Shown: piece by piece, positions 53,114-61,423 of the stretch
Numbering within the stretch: position 1 is the first letter of the stretch
Layout: every line of letters starts with the position of its first letter
Assembly: GCA_017549765.1 (NCBI GenBank)
Contig: JAFYNM010000003.1
Location: 124,001 to 188,000, forward strand
Reading direction: 5' to 3'
DNA length: 64,000 nt
From: Bacteroidales bacterium
GTDB lineage: Bacteria; Bacteroidota; Bacteroidia; Bacteroidales; WCHB1-69
Made by a program: the position numbers and the translations under genes
Notes under the pieces: model-generated
Database searches by the model: none
What the model was told of the DNA's origin: nothing
What the model saw: only the letters and a program-made list of their open reading frames with translations

Positions 53114-53122
53114 GCAAAAATA
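53114..53122 (-). promoter_or_regulatory. -7 promoter element for the NSS transporter
   Basis: TATTTTTGC on the minus strand; implies a leader of about 50 nt before ATG 53055. Confidence 0.55.
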
Positions 53123-53143
53123 CGAATATTTTCCTTTAAAAAA

Positions 53144-53632
53144 TCACACCAGTGCGGCCACGAAGTAATAGATCATGAGGCCCACGCATATCAGCTTCAT
53201 CACGGTACCGGTCATCAGTCCGACGAACGAGCCGGCACCCGCTTTGAGGGCTTGTCGGAGTGTCATGCCGTTATCGGTCCTGTTGGCGAGGATCTCGCCG
53301 GCGACAGCGCCGATGAAGGGGCCTAGCACGATACCCCACGGGCCGAAGAAGAGTCCGGCTATCAGTCCGAAGGTGCTGCCCCATACGCCTGCCCTGGAGC
53401 CGCCCATCACCTTGGTGCCCCAGACAGGGACCACAGCATCGAGGATCTGGACCACGGCGGTCACGACACCCCAGACGATCAAGAATCGCCAGCTGAATTG
53501 GACCTTGTCGGTGGCATGAAGGAGCCACAGACCAGCGTATGAAAGGGGAACGCCGGGCAGAATGGGCAGGATGCATCCCACCAAGCCCACCAGCAGACAG
53601 AGCGCTCCCAAAATGATTAGCACGATATCCAT
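53144..53632 (-). CDS. DUF456 family membrane protein
   Basis: A 162-residue protein with four or five hydrophobic segments and the DUF456 pattern: VGCILPILPGVPLSYAGLWLL near residue 17, GSTFGLIAGLFFGPWGIVLGPFIGA near 85. Function unknown. ATG 53632 is chosen because a -7 element (53640-53648) ends exactly 7 nt upstream; the longer frame to 53731 would contain the promoter. Confidence 0.82.
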   Translation of the reverse strand: MDIVLIILGALCLLVGLVGCILPILPGVPLSYAGLWLLHATDKVQFSWRFLIVWGVVTAVVQILDAVVPVWGTKVMGGSRAGVWGSTFGLIAGLFFGPWGIVLGPFIGAVAGEILANRTDNGMTLRQALKAGAGSFVGLMTGTVMKLICVGLMIYYFVAALV

Positions 53633-53639
53633 TGCGGGG

Positions 53640-53648
53640 GCAAAAGTA
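53640..53648 (-). promoter_or_regulatory. -7 promoter element for the DUF456 gene
   Basis: TACTTTTGC on the minus strand, 7 nt before ATG 53632; likely leaderless transcript. Confidence 0.6.
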
Positions 53649-53715
53649 AAAAAAATACGGACAATGGTTGTTGAAAAGTGTGATGAAGTTTTTCCAAAAC
53701 ATGAATGAAAATGTG

Positions 53716-53724
53716 TATTTTTGC
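53716..53724 (+). promoter_or_regulatory. -7 promoter element for the small unknown gene and GH3 fusion
   Basis: TATTTTTGC, 26 nt before ATG 53751. It probably also drives the overlapping downstream genes. Confidence 0.6.
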
Positions 53725-53750
53725 ATCTCATTCATAACACCTTCAGACCT

Positions 53751-53984
53751 ATGGAAAACCAAGAACGATTTCACGAAATTGGAGAACAGCTCTACAATGT
53801 GGTCAAGGACTACTTAATCCATCATCTCGACTATCCCACTGACATTGTGGTGGGTATCAACTGGGCGACCAAGGACATTGTGATTGACAGTCCGGCCAAG
53901 ATAGATGCCGCCTACGAGCAGTTCAGCATCGCCGAGTTTATCGGCATTGACGAGCACGGATATTTCGAACCACGCCTATTTTGA
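53751..53984 (+). CDS. Small conserved-looking protein of unknown function
   Basis: A 77-residue acidic soluble protein with no signal peptide or membrane segment and no motif I recognise. Its frame is well supported: own promoter, short leader, and an end within a few nt of the following gene's start (stop 53984, next ATG 53990). The first 30 residues look helical, the rest beta-like. The longer frame from 53721 would start inside the promoter. Confidence 0.65.
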   Translation: MENQERFHEIGEQLYNVVKDYLIHHLDYPTDIVVGINWATKDIVIDSPAKIDAAYEQFSIAEFIGIDEHGYFEPRLF

Positions 53985-53989
53985 AGGTT

Positions 53990-56875
53990 ATGAAGCGGTT
54001 GTTACTCATCCTCATCGCCCTCCTGTTTGTGCCGGGCGTCTTCAGCAGTTTCACCACCCCGCCGACTTTCAAGTCCAGGGCCTTGCAGGTCATGTCAAGG
54101 ATGACCTTGGAGGAGAAGATTGCGCAGCTGATGATCATCCGGATCAGTTCCACGGAGACCGAGGCCTACAATCAGAGCAAGATTGCGGAGATAGAGAAAT
54201 ACCAAGTCGGGGGTGTCTGTTTTTTCAAAGGCGGGCCGGTGCGGCAGGCGATCCTCACCAACCGCATCCAGGCGGTCAGCAAGGTGCCCTTGTTCATCTC
54301 CATTGACGGTGAGTGGGGTCCGGCCATGCGTCTGGACAGTTGTGTCGCCTTCCCTCGGCAGATGACCTTGGGGGCTCTTGCCGCCAACCATGACACGCTC
54401 ATCTACCGTATGGGGCAGGAGGTCGCGCAGCAATGCAAGGCCGTCGGCATCAACCTCAACTTCGCGCCGGTGATCGACATCAACAACAACGCCAAGAATC
54501 CCGTCATCAACAGCCGTTCTTTCGGAGAGAACCGCGACAAGGTCACCTTCAAGGGGGCCTTGTACCTACACGGCATGACGGAAGGCGGCATCATCGGGTG
54601 TCTGAAGCACTTCCCAGGGCACGGCGACACCGAGACCGACTCGCATCTCGGCCTGCCGGTCATCAAGAAGAGCCGCATCGAGTTGGACGAGTTAGAGCTA
54701 TACCCATATCGGCAGCTCATGGCCATCAATCCGGACATGATCATGGTGGCGCATCTCAACATCCCTGCCTTAGATCCGGCGCCCAACTCCGTATCCTCGC
54801 TCTCCTACCCTATCGTCTCCGAGCTGTTGAAGAAAGAGTATGGCTATACGGGACTCATTATCACCGACGGGTTGGAGATGCAAGGTGTGCAGAAGCAGAA
54901 GCAGTTTGTGGGCGACATCGAGATACGGGCACTGTTGGCAGGTGCGGACCTGCTGTTGCTGCCCGAGGAGACGGGGGCTGTCATCCAGGCCATCAAGAAG
55001 GCTGTGGAGGAGGGCACCATCCCTGAAGAGCTCATCAACGAGCGGTGTTTGCGCGTGTTGGAGTTCAAGTCCAGCAAGGGGCTGTTGCGTACGCCTAAGC
55101 CTCTCGACATCACTGCCATCAAGCAACGCATGAACGAGCCCTCCGCCCAGCTGGTCAACGACCAGATAGAGCAATATGCCATCACCATGCTGAAGAACGA
55201 CCACATCCTTCCGCTCAAGGAGGCTGCCACCACCCTCTTCCTCTGCATCGGGCGTGAAGAGCTGCGCAGCGATTACCAGAAGGCGTTGGCCTCTTATCCG
55301 ATGCCGTGCCAGTATATCTCCAAAGCACCGACCGCCAAAGAGCAGGAGACCGTCCGGGGAGAGGCCCAGAAATATCAACGAATCATCATCGCCTATGGCG
55401 GTTCCAACCAGTTGGCCAACAAGGGTTACGGCGTGGACGCCAAGGCTGTCGCCATTATCCAGGAGCTGGCCAAAAACAAAGAGGTGGTGCTCCTCCACTT
55501 GGGCAACCCTTACGCTCTCAACAGCTTCCCGGCGCTGGACCATTGCAAGGGCATCCTGGTAGCTTACCAGTTCACCCCCAACAGTCTGCAGTGCGCCGTG
55601 GATGCCTGTTTCGGCCAGCAGAACTGTGAAGGTTTTCTGCCGGTCTCCATCGACCTGTTCCCTGCCGGCACCGGGCTCTCCTATGCCAGACGCTACGACG
55701 GCAACATGTCGGTCCTCCCCGAGAATGTCACCACACGTCTGGACAAGCTACTCCAGAAGGGCATCACCGACAAGGTCTATCCCGGCTGTGTGGTCTTCGC
55801 CATGAAGGACGACACCGTCGTTTACCACAAGGCCTTCGGCAACTTCACCTACGCCGCGCAGGACAAAATGACCTTGGAGACCATGTTCGATGTGGCCTCC
55901 GTCACCAAGACCGCTGCCACCACTCTCGCGGTGATGAAGCTCTACGACGACCACCGATTCTCCCTGACGGACCCTATCGGACAGTATCTTCCTTATCTAA
56001 AAGGCACTGACAAGGCCAACATCACCATTGCGGAACTACTCACCCACACTTCCGGGCTGACGGCCTTCATCCCCTTCTACACCAAGATCCAGGGCAACGA
56101 ACACTATCTGCGCAAGTATCGCTCTACCAACTACGACATCCAGGTTGCAGACCATCTATACCTGCGCAACGACTATCCCGACACCATGCGTTACACCATT
56201 GCACACAGCAAGCTGAAGGCCAAGCAGTACGAGTACAGCGATCTGAACTTCTTGTTACTCAAAGACATGGTAGAGCAGATCACTGGGCAGTCATTGGAAT
56301 CCTTTCTGGAGGAAAACTTCTACGGGCCCATGGGGCTGAAGCGCACCTCCTTCAACCCGTTGAGTCATGGGTATCGGAAGCAGGATGTGGCACCCACGGA
56401 GATGGACAAGACCTTCCGCAAGCAGGTGGTGCAGGGATACGTCCACGACCAGACCTCCGCCTTGTTTTACGGCAACGCCGGCAATGCCGGGTTGTTCACC
56501 ACGGCGGCCGAGTTAGGGGCTATCTACAAGATGGTCTTCGACGGCGGTGTCTATAGGGGGCGGCGTTACCTCTCGGAGGAGACAGTGCAGCTCTTCACGA
56601 CCATGTACCCGATGCATGGCTGTCAGGAGCGCGGTTTGGGCTTTCACACGCCCAAGGCTGACGGCAGCAGCACCATCGTGCCTGCACTGGCCGGCAAGAA
56701 GATCTTCGGGCATCAGGGCTTCACCGGAACGGTGGTCTGGTGCGACCCCGACAGTGGGCTGTTGTATGTTTTCCTCTCCAACAGAGTATATCCGGATTGT
56801 TATCCCAATAAATTATCCCAAAGCAGAATACGCCTTTTAGCTCACGAGTTGATCTACGAAGGCATCACCCAATAA
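53990..56875 (+). CDS. GH3 beta-N-acetylglucosaminidase fused to a serine beta-lactamase-like hydrolase
   Basis: A 961-residue exported two-domain protein. Signal peptide at 1-20. Residues 30-540 are a GH3 domain of the NagZ/beta-N-acetylglucosaminidase type, with the dyad block KHFPGHGDTETDSH from 206 and nucleophile D293 in IITDGLEM. Residues 575-961 are a class-C beta-lactamase/esterase domain with SxxK S637-VT-K640, HTSGL near 686 and YSD (749-751) in the YxN position. The fusion is known in Bacteroidota; muropeptide processing is likely. ATG 53990 is chosen with GAAGG just upstream; a TTG at 53981 is possible. Confidence 0.88.
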   Translation: MKRLLLILIALLFVPGVFSSFTTPPTFKSRALQVMSRMTLEEKIAQLMIIRISSTETEAYNQSKIAEIEKYQVGGVCFFKGGPVRQAILTNRIQAVSKVPLFISIDGEWGPAMRLDSCVAFPRQMTLGALAANHDTLIYRMGQEVAQQCKAVGINLNFAPVIDINNNAKNPVINSRSFGENRDKVTFKGALYLHGMTEGGIIGCLKHFPGHGDTETDSHLGLPVIKKSRIELDELELYPYRQLMAINPDMIMVAHLNIPALDPAPNSVSSLSYPIVSELLKKEYGYTGLIITDGLEMQGVQKQKQFVGDIEIRALLAGADLLLLPEETGAVIQAIKKAVEEGTIPEELINERCLRVLEFKSSKGLLRTPKPLDITAIKQRMNEPSAQLVNDQIEQYAITMLKNDHILPLKEAATTLFLCIGREELRSDYQKALASYPMPCQYISKAPTAKEQETVRGEAQKYQRIIIAYGGSNQLANKGYGVDAKAVAIIQELAKNKEVVLLHLGNPYALNSFPALDHCKGILVAYQFTPNSLQCAVDACFGQQNCEGFLPVSIDLFPAGTGLSYARRYDGNMSVLPENVTTRLDKLLQKGITDKVYPGCVVFAMKDDTVVYHKAFGNFTYAAQDKMTLETMFDVASVTKTAATTLAVMKLYDDHRFSLTDPIGQYLPYLKGTDKANITIAELLTHTSGLTAFIPFYTKIQGNEHYLRKYRSTNYDIQVADHLYLRNDYPDTMRYTIAHSKLKAKQYEYSDLNFLLLKDMVEQITGQSLESFLEENFYGPMGLKRTSFNPLSHGYRKQDVAPTEMDKTFRKQVVQGYVHDQTSALFYGNAGNAGLFTTAAELGAIYKMVFDGGVYRGRRYLSEETVQLFTTMYPMHGCQERGLGFHTPKADGSSTIVPALAGKKIFGHQGFTGTVVWCDPDSGLLYVFLSNRVYPDCYPNKLSQSRIRLLAHELIYEGITQ

Positions 56876-56884
56876 CGCATCATC

Positions 56885-57604
56885 ATGAACACCACACCTT
56901 TATTGTTGCATATAGAGACCGCCACGGAGATCTGTTCCGTCGCATTGTCGCAGGGCGCGGACATCCTTGGTGTCGAGGAGAGTGCCGACGGCAACTCCCA
57001 CTCCAAGAACCTGCTGCCGTTCATCGAGCGGCTGATGGCGGGCACAGCGCATCAGATCAAGGACCTTGACGGCATCGTGGTCAGTATCGGGCCGGGTTCC
57101 TACACGGGCTTGCGCATCGGCACCTCCACCGCCAAGGGTATCGCCTACTCATTAGGCAAGCCTGTCATCACGGTAGGCACCTTGGAGAGCATCGCCAACG
57201 GGGCGGCGGAGACATGGACCGACGATGGACAGCCCGCCCCGCAGTTTGTGGCCATGATCGATGCACGGCGCATGGAGGTCTTCGCCGCCCATTATGACGA
57301 AGCGCTGCGAGAGGTCGGTGCGCCCGCTGCGGTCATCGTGGACGAACATGCCTTCCGACCGCTTCTTGACGAGCATCGCATCGTCTTTTGTGGCAATGGG
57401 ATGCCCAAATGCAAGGCGTTGTTGTCGCAGCACCCCAACGCCCTCTTTGTGGAGCAGTCCCTCTCAGCGCGTTTCTTGCTGAAGCCCGCGCTCAGGAAGT
57501 GGGAGGCGCAGGCGTTTTCCGATACCGCCTATTTCGAGCCCTTCTACCTCAAAGAGTACGTAGCTGCCAAACCCGTTGTCAAAGGACTGCACCCCAACAC
57601 ATAG
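56885..57604 (+). CDS. tsaB: tRNA threonylcarbamoyladenosine biosynthesis protein TsaB
   Basis: A 239-residue ASKHA-fold protein that forms the dimerisation partner of TsaD in making t6A37 of tRNA. LLHIETATEICSVAL at the N-terminus and VVSIGPGSYTGLRIGTSTAKG near residue 58 are diagnostic. It is 9 nt downstream of the GH3 fusion. TsaD and TsaE are not in the window. Confidence 0.93.
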   Translation: MNTTPLLLHIETATEICSVALSQGADILGVEESADGNSHSKNLLPFIERLMAGTAHQIKDLDGIVVSIGPGSYTGLRIGTSTAKGIAYSLGKPVITVGTLESIANGAAETWTDDGQPAPQFVAMIDARRMEVFAAHYDEALREVGAPAAVIVDEHAFRPLLDEHRIVFCGNGMPKCKALLSQHPNALFVEQSLSARFLLKPALRKWEAQAFSDTAYFEPFYLKEYVAAKPVVKGLHPNT

Positions 57605-57608
57605 CATT

Positions 57609-58469
57609 ATGGAAGAGACCATCACCATACAGGAACCGGTGGATCAGAAGAAGAAGCTGAACATCCTTGCCATCGCCGATGACTCCGACTACGGGCGGGC
57701 GGCAGTGTGCCATGGCGCCATGCTCGCCGCCGTCTTCTCGGGCTCCCTCACCATCGTTTCCAAGTTCGGTTTCTCCTATGAAGACCGCTCCTCCCACACA
57801 GACACAGAATCTTGGCTGCTCTATGCTCAGAATGTGGTAGATCACGATATCGAGACCATCATGCTGACACAGTATTTCTTTCCAGAGACCCTCTACCATT
57901 ATGCGGAAGAGACCAACACCATCATGTACGTCATCGGAGTGGACAAGAGCGGCCGGGAAGGTTTCTTCTCTCTTCGCAAGGCCCTACGTTTCATCAAGGG
58001 GTCGCGACTGCCTGTGATGACCGTCGGCAAGACACTGCCCGACAAGGACATCTACCAGCATGTGGTTTTGCCTCTTGACATCGAGCGGCAGGCCAAGGAG
58101 AAGGCGCTGTGGGCGGGTTACTTCAGCCGCTTCTACCAATCCACCATTCACATCCTGCATAATGACTACAAAGATGCCGGGCTGAAGCGTCAGGTGACGG
58201 AAAACATCGCCTTTGTGGAGAAGCTCTATCAGAACTTAGAGGTCCAGTATGAGCTCGACAGCGTGTCGGTTTCCAAAGACATCGACCGCTACTCCATCGA
58301 GTATGCTCCGGAAATCGGGGCCTCGTTGACGGTCATCATGATGACGCGGTACATCACCTTGGGTGACCTTCTGACGGGCCGCCGCGAGAAGAAGATCATT
58401 GGCAACGCCCAATCACTGCCCGTGCTTTGCATCAACCAACGGGACGACCTGTACGTGCTGTGCACCTAG
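57609..58469 (+). CDS. Universal stress protein-like protein (tandem Usp fold)
   Basis: A 286-residue cytoplasmic protein with two alpha/beta halves resembling Usp domains: LNILAIADDSDYGRAAVCHGAMLA at residues 17-40 and VVLPLDIERQAKEKALWAGYFSRFY near 155. The usual Usp nucleotide motif GxxGxGxxS is not clear, so ATP binding is doubtful. ATG 57609 lies 4 nt after tsaB; the longer frame overlaps it. Confidence 0.7.
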   Translation: MEETITIQEPVDQKKKLNILAIADDSDYGRAAVCHGAMLAAVFSGSLTIVSKFGFSYEDRSSHTDTESWLLYAQNVVDHDIETIMLTQYFFPETLYHYAEETNTIMYVIGVDKSGREGFFSLRKALRFIKGSRLPVMTVGKTLPDKDIYQHVVLPLDIERQAKEKALWAGYFSRFYQSTIHILHNDYKDAGLKRQVTENIAFVEKLYQNLEVQYELDSVSVSKDIDRYSIEYAPEIGASLTVIMMTRYITLGDLLTGRREKKIIGNAQSLPVLCINQRDDLYVLCT

Positions 58470-58489
58470 TTGGAAAGTACAAACGGCGG

Positions 58490-58504
58490 ATGATGGTCCA
58501 TCAT
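58490..58504. promoter_or_regulatory. Palindrome upstream of the acyltransferase promoter
   Basis: ATGATGG-T-CCATCAT, a perfect 7+7 dyad around one base. It lies 15-29 nt upstream of the -7 element at 58519, where a regulator could contact the promoter. No regulator is identified. Confidence 0.35.
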
Positions 58505-58518
58505 ATCCGATAAATAGT

Positions 58519-58527
58519 TATTTTTGC
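58519..58527 (+). promoter_or_regulatory. -7 promoter element for the hexapeptide acyltransferase
   Basis: TATTTTTGC, 45 nt before ATG 58573. The leader contains a 6-bp perfect hairpin (CGGGAA at 58531-58536, TTCCCG at 58543-58548). A weaker CATCTTTGC follows at 58550-58558. Confidence 0.5.
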
Positions 58528-58572
58528 TGCCGGGAATGATGCTTCCCGACATCTTTGCATAAAAAGACAACA

Positions 58573-59238
58573 ATGACCGCTTTTGACTTTTGGAATATTC
58601 TTTGCTCCATCCCGAAGACCTTGCGCTTCAACCTTCATTATTTCCCGTTGAAGACTGCCTTGAAGTTGCCTGTCTTTGTATCACATCGCACCTTCTTGCG
58701 AGAATTGCACGGACAGGTCGTGCTGCCCGAGCAGGTGGAGACGGCCATGATCAGGATCGGATTCGGCGATGTGGGCCACTATGATCGCAAGCGTTCCCGC
58801 AGCATCTGGCAGGTGAGCGGCACGGTCAGCTTCGGCGGCAAGGCCAGCATCGGCCACGGCTCCAAGCTGTCGGTGCGTGGGCATCTGGCGTTCGGGGCTG
58901 ACTTCAACATGACAGCAGAGAGCACCATTGTCTGTGCACACCGTATCACTATCGGGCACGACTGTCTGGTAGGTTGGGACACCCTCATGATGGACACGGA
59001 CGAGCACCCGCTCTACGACCAGGAAGGAGTGCGCATCAATCCCGACAAGCCCATCCGCCTAGGCGACCACGTTTGGATTGGCTGCAAGTGCGTGTTGCTG
59101 AAAGGTGCATCGATACCTTCCCACTGCGTAGTGGCAGCAGGCACGTTGCTAAAGAGTACTTTTAAAGGTGAGAACCAGGTCATTGGCGGCAATCCGCCCA
59201 CAGTTCTCAAGCAAGAGATCCGATGGGAGCATCTATAG
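58573..59238 (+). CDS. Hexapeptide-repeat (left-handed beta-helix) acyltransferase
   Basis: A 221-residue O-acyl or N-acyl transferase of the WbbJ/maltose-acetyltransferase class. Hexapeptide repeats run from about residue 85 (GKASIGHGSKLSVRGHLAFGAD) and the C-terminal block LGDHVWIGCKCVLLKGASIP gives the acyl-CoA site. MDTDEHPLYDQEG near residue 138 holds the probable catalytic His. Surface polysaccharide acetylation is likely; no cluster partner is adjacent. Confidence 0.85.
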   Translation: MTAFDFWNILCSIPKTLRFNLHYFPLKTALKLPVFVSHRTFLRELHGQVVLPEQVETAMIRIGFGDVGHYDRKRSRSIWQVSGTVSFGGKASIGHGSKLSVRGHLAFGADFNMTAESTIVCAHRITIGHDCLVGWDTLMMDTDEHPLYDQEGVRINPDKPIRLGDHVWIGCKCVLLKGASIPSHCVVAAGTLLKSTFKGENQVIGGNPPTVLKQEIRWEHL

Positions 59239-59338
59239 ATGTCGTCCCCCGCAACAACGCCCATTCATTTTCATTTTTTTACACAAAACGGTGTTCAAAA
59301 AACAGCGCCGCAGGGCCTGTTTGTTGTTGGAGAATGGT

Positions 59339-59347
59339 TATATTTGC
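59339..59347 (+). promoter_or_regulatory. -7 promoter element for ddl
   Basis: TATATTTGC, 24 nt before ATG 59372; rules out the longer frame from 59168. Confidence 0.6.
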
Positions 59348-59371
59348 ACTTTGTCTAAAAATATATTAACT

Positions 59372-60352
59372 ATGTATAATATAGCACTTATTGCAGGCGG
59401 GGATTCAGGCGAATATGAAGTATCCTTGCGGACTGGGGATAACATCTACCAGATGATGGACAAAAGTTTGTTCAATCCTTATCTCATTCATTTCAAGGGT
59501 TCTGCATGGACCTGGAAAGATCCCGAAGGGAACATTCATCCTATTGACAAGAACGACTTTTCACTGATGGTAGATGAGAAGAAGATCACCTTTGACGTCG
59601 CTTTCATTGCCATCCACGGCACGCCGGGAGAGAACGGCAAACTGCAGAGTTATTTTGAGATGTTGGGCATTCCTTATACGGGATGCGGCAGTTTCAGTTC
59701 CGCGCTCACCTTCAACAAATACTACTGTAACTTGGCGGTGTCGGCGTTGGGCATCCCCATCTCTCCGTCCTTGCATTTTTATCGTAGCGACCGCATTGAC
59801 TATGCTGCCATTGAGCAAGTGTGTGGATATCCTTGCTTTGTCAAGTCCTGCAACTCCGGCTCCAGTGTCGGTGTCACCAAAGTGCATAATGTCGGCGAGC
59901 TGGACAAAGCCTTTGAGGAAGCTTTCAAGTATGACAACCAGCTCATGGTGGAGAAGTTCGTCCACGGGCGCGAGATGACTTGCGGAGTAACAGCTGTTTA
60001 TGGAGCGGTGCAACTATTAGCCATCACCGAGGTGGTGGCCACCAACGAGTTCTACGACTACGATGCCAAATATTCTGCCGTGGGCCACAAGTTGCTGACC
60101 CCTGCCAACATCAGCCCTCAGCATCAGGCGGTGCTGAAGGAATACAGTGAGCGCATCTTCCACCATCTCGACTGCAAAGGCGTGGTGCGCATCGACTTCA
60201 TCATCTCGGAGGATGACGGCATTCCTTATTTCTTGGAAATCAATACCATCCCTGGGCAAACGGCCTTGAGCATCATTCCGGAACAGGTGCGCTACAATCA
60301 GCTGGACTTGACTGATTTTTACACCCGATTAATCAAAGAAGCGCTGCAATAG
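59372..60352 (+). CDS. ddl: D-alanine--D-alanine ligase
   Basis: A 326-residue ATP-grasp ligase making D-Ala-D-Ala for peptidoglycan. The N-terminus IALIAGGDSGEYEVSL, AIHGTPGENGKLQSYFEMLGIPYTG region, CFVKSCNSGSSVGVTKV and RIDFIISEDDGIPYFLEINTIPG are family hallmarks. Its product feeds MurF (36000). Length is normal. Followed after 33 nt by the GH73-LysM gene. Confidence 0.95.
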   Translation: MYNIALIAGGDSGEYEVSLRTGDNIYQMMDKSLFNPYLIHFKGSAWTWKDPEGNIHPIDKNDFSLMVDEKKITFDVAFIAIHGTPGENGKLQSYFEMLGIPYTGCGSFSSALTFNKYYCNLAVSALGIPISPSLHFYRSDRIDYAAIEQVCGYPCFVKSCNSGSSVGVTKVHNVGELDKAFEEAFKYDNQLMVEKFVHGREMTCGVTAVYGAVQLLAITEVVATNEFYDYDAKYSAVGHKLLTPANISPQHQAVLKEYSERIFHHLDCKGVVRIDFIISEDDGIPYFLEINTIPGQTALSIIPEQVRYNQLDLTDFYTRLIKEALQ

Positions 60353-60385
60353 TCTTTATCATCTTTCTACATCATACACTACACA

Positions 60386-61411
60386 ATGAAACAGATCATC
60401 CATACCGCGTTCCTGCTCATTATCGGTTGCTTCATCCTTGTCAACCAAAGTGTTGCGCAATACACAGAGCAGGACATCTATGCTTACATTGACCAATACA
60501 AGTCGGTAGCCATCGCCAAGATGCAGGAGCATCACATCCCGGCGAGCATCACCATGGCGCAGGGCATCTTGGAGAGTGCCTGTGGCATGAGCCGGCTGTC
60601 GTCGGAGGGCAACAATCACTTCGGCATCAAGTGTCACGAGAACTGGGAAGGCGACACCATCCTGATCGACGACGACGAGTTGCAGGAGTGTTTCCGCAAA
60701 TATGAGAATGCATCGGATTCCTACAACGACCACTCGCTCTTCCTAAAAAACCGCAAGCGCTATGCCAACCTCTTTGAGTTGGACATGACGGACTACGAGG
60801 CTTGGGCACGGACCTTGAAGGCAGACGGTTATGCCACCAATCCGAAATACCCCGAGTTGCTCATCGGCCTTATCGAGCGTTATCATCTGGCGCAGCTCGA
60901 CACCATTGCCATGCTGGGTGACAGCGCCTTAGCGCAGATTTTGGCCAGCCGTCCTGCCGCAACTCCCGAGTCACCTGCCGCACCTGCAGTGCCTGTTCAG
61001 CAGACCCCGACTACCGAGAAAAAAGTCTTCACCGCCCTGGGCAGTGAGTACCCCATGGGCAGCAGTCCGTTCACCTACCGCAAGGTCTTTGAAAACAACA
61101 AGACCTACTTTGTCATCGCCAAGAAAGATGACACCTATGAGAGTATCGCGGGCGACGTGCAAGTGTCGGCGGCCAACATCCGGGCCTTCAACGATGCTGA
61201 CAGCACCATGCAGCCCATGGAGAACGAGATCGTCTATATCGAGGCCAAGGCCAAGAACAATCCCGACAAGATCCACATCGTGGTAGCTGGCGAGACGCTC
61301 CGTTACATCTCCCAGCGATATGGTGTGCAACTGCAATATATCTTCAAATACAATAATTTGAACGAAAAATCGATTATACATCCTGGTGATCAGATTTTAT
61401 TAAGACATTAA
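60386..61411 (+). CDS. GH73 glucosaminidase with two LysM domains (catalytic Glu intact)
   Basis: A 341-residue exported peptidoglycan hydrolase. Signal peptide to residue 25; GH73 domain about 28-175 with the catalytic Glu E63 in QGILESACGMS and NNHFGIKCHENWEGDT; a Pro/Ala linker; two LysM-type repeats (about 232-287 and 293-340). It should cleave GlcNAc-MurNAc glycan strands. A paralogue without the Glu follows 12 nt downstream. Confidence 0.9.
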   Translation: MKQIIHTAFLLIIGCFILVNQSVAQYTEQDIYAYIDQYKSVAIAKMQEHHIPASITMAQGILESACGMSRLSSEGNNHFGIKCHENWEGDTILIDDDELQECFRKYENASDSYNDHSLFLKNRKRYANLFELDMTDYEAWARTLKADGYATNPKYPELLIGLIERYHLAQLDTIAMLGDSALAQILASRPAATPESPAAPAVPVQQTPTTEKKVFTALGSEYPMGSSPFTYRKVFENNKTYFVIAKKDDTYESIAGDVQVSAANIRAFNDADSTMQPMENEIVYIEAKAKNNPDKIHIVVAGETLRYISQRYGVQLQYIFKYNNLNEKSIIHPGDQILLRH

Positions 61412-61423
61412 AAATATCCAACT

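Noticed and set aside
54770..55543. 257-codon frame antisense to the GH3 fusion
   Set aside because: Shadow of a well-supported gene; Leu/Gln-rich with no motif.
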